Assembly: GCA_017937135.1 (NCBI GenBank)
Contig: JAGBEE010000023.1
Location: forward strand, 1 to 64,000
From: Clostridia bacterium
GTDB taxonomy: Bacteria > Bacillota > Clostridia > Oscillospirales > CAG-272
Length of the DNA stretch: 64,000 nt
Reading direction: 5' to 3'
The first letter of the stretch is position 1. Each line of letters opens with the position of its first letter. Under the pieces are notes generated by a model, which was given only the letters and a program-made list of their open reading frames with translations, had not been told where the DNA came from and ran no database searches. A program made the position numbers and the translations under genes. Of this stretch, positions 63,026 to 64,000 are shown piece by piece.

Positions 63026-64000
63026 TTAATTTCTTAATTTTTCAAAATTGTTTTCTGCACATAAATATAGATACAGGTGTATTATTATTGCAAAAATCAA
63101 GCTTGGCGTAAGCATTAAAACGGATGAAACATAATAGCTTGTTGTTATTCCAAATATGCCAAGGGCTATTAAAATAATCCCCAAAAGCATTGAGCCAAAC
63201 ATCGAACCAAATACTGCAAAGCCCTGCTTTATTGCAACATTTTCGTTTTGCCAGCCAAATTTCGGGAATTTAAGTCCCAAAAGCATTCCTAAATATGCTG
63301 TAAATACTACCGCTGAAAGAATAACAAGCAAGCACATAATTGTGTGCGCTACTGTAACCTCAAGAGCAATACAAGCGATTAGAGTTGCTATTACTGGGGC
63401 TGGTGTACAAATTATCAAGTGGGATACTATTTTTGCAAAAACAACCTGCCTTGCACTAACTGGCGCGCATTGTAGTATCCATAGATTTTTATCCTCTAAG
63501 GAAATTGATGGCGCGCTCACTATATTGGTTGAATTCAAAAATAACGCAATACAGCTTATGAGCAAAGCAAATATACCTGATGTATTTTCTGTTAAAAACG
63601 ATGCCAATTGAGGGTTTACAAGCGAAAGCTCGCTTGCTAATTCTTCAACCAAATCAAAGGCTGATGAGCTTGACACAGCCGCCACAATAGCTATCACAAT
63701 CATAAGAATATTTCCCATGCCTGCATTCATAATATAGGCGCTTGATTTAAAGAAGCGCGAAAGCTCTTTTTTAACAAGTCCACCAAAGGCAGAGCTTGCT
63801 TTTTGATTATTGCCCTTGTATTCGATTTTTGCAGCTGTTTTCTTTGTTGTCAATATTTTTATAAAGCTAAAATCAAGCACAATATAAATAACAACAGATG
63901 GAATAATCGCTGTTAATGCAAAGAGTAAGAAACAGAGCCAGTCACCATTTGCAGCAGCCTCACCTACACAGTAGAAAATTGCTGTGCTTTTAAGACCCGA
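63026..64000 (-). CDS. ABC-2-type membrane protein, 5' end beyond window
   Basis: The frame stays open to the window end (a GTG at 63880 is internal), giving 324 visible residues. Six or more membrane segments, with a FVKKELSRFFKSSAYIMNAGM-like segment (GLVKKELSRFFKS) after the first two, resemble permeases of ABC exporters; the middle has LWILQCAPVSARQVVFAK typical of such putative ABC permeases. The ATPase is presumably upstream, outside the window. Confidence 0.75.
   Translation of the reverse strand, partial: SGLKSTAIFYCVGEAAANGDWLCFLLFALTAIIPSVVIYIVLDFSFIKILTTKKTAAKIEYKGNNQKASSAFGGLVKKELSRFFKSSAYIMNAGMGNILMIVIAIVAAVSSSSAFDLVEELASELSLVNPQLASFLTENTSGIFALLISCIALFLNSTNIVSAPSISLEDKNLWILQCAPVSARQVVFAKIVSHLIICTPAPVIATLIACIALEVTVAHTIMCLLVILSAVVFTAYLGMLLGLKFPKFGWQNENVAIKQGFAVFGSMFGSMLLGIILIALGIFGITTSYYVSSVLMLTPSLIFAIIIHLYLYLCAENNFEKLRN

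Noticed and set aside
63026..63880. Complete 284-residue protein beginning at a GTG
   Set aside because: The reading frame continues open through all 40 codons to the window end with hydrophobic, protein-like sequence, so the start lies outside.

Overview
The window looks like chromosome from a low-GC Bacillota, most likely an uncultured gut member of the class Clostridia. The signs are type III glutamine synthetase beside a type I enzyme, an ECF-type vitamin transporter component, DUF6809 and DUF3842 proteins, BspA-like secreted leucine-rich-repeat proteins, NrdR/NrdG, strong AGGAGG ribosome-binding sites, and TTGACA-17 bp-TATAAT promoters in front of many genes. No rRNA operon, normal tRNA gene, CRISPR array, complete prophage or complete insertion sequence is visible.

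Layout. 1-4.2 kb: the start of an iron alcohol dehydrogenase, a uridine-kinase-like protein coupled to an ECF S component, a LysR/DUF3842 pair and a DUF6809 protein. 4.2-13.9 kb: an accessory island with a headless gene fragment, a degenerate tRNA-like element, long inverted repeats, a large serine recombinase, and a three-gene cassette between two near-identical 205 bp direct repeats. The cassette holds a fused double adenine methyltransferase with an N-terminal helix-turn-helix, an AlwI-family restriction endonuclease and a Hanks-type protein kinase. I consider it the most interesting object in the window: a type IIS restriction-modification system with a kinase partner. 13.9-31.6 kb: SGNH hydrolase, Gfo/Idh oxidoreductase, GSI and GSIII glutamine synthetases, purA-nrdR, amidohydrolase, a cobalamin riboswitch in front of a DUF4430 lipoprotein, purC, MarR plus acyl-CoA ligase, and fucO-rhaD for deoxysugar breakdown. 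31.7-39.4 kb: a dense forward block with alkylation repair, nrdG, dut, a histidine phosphatase, two Nudix hydrolases, a CPBP protease and a complete amino-acid ABC importer. 39.4-48 kb: an LRR surface protein, AraC regulator, yceD-rpmF, MazF-type toxin, acyl-ACP thioesterase and a sodium symporter. 48-55 kb: a heterodimeric ABC exporter divergent from a small HTH regulator with paired operators, then ptsH-ptsI-crr. 55-64 kb: a second, larger LRR protein, tpiA and pgk, uppP, a U32 peptidase and an ABC-2 membrane protein cut by the window end.

Repeats. A 255 bp element with imperfect terminal inverted repeats occurs complete at 18929-19183 and 58421-58676 and as a half copy at 44642-44765. A separate cluster of small hairpins (23987-24395) seems to have inserted inside the loop of the nrdR terminator. 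Gene calls come from motif recognition by eye. Starts were moved to the ATG with the best ribosome-binding site where the longest frame was implausible.
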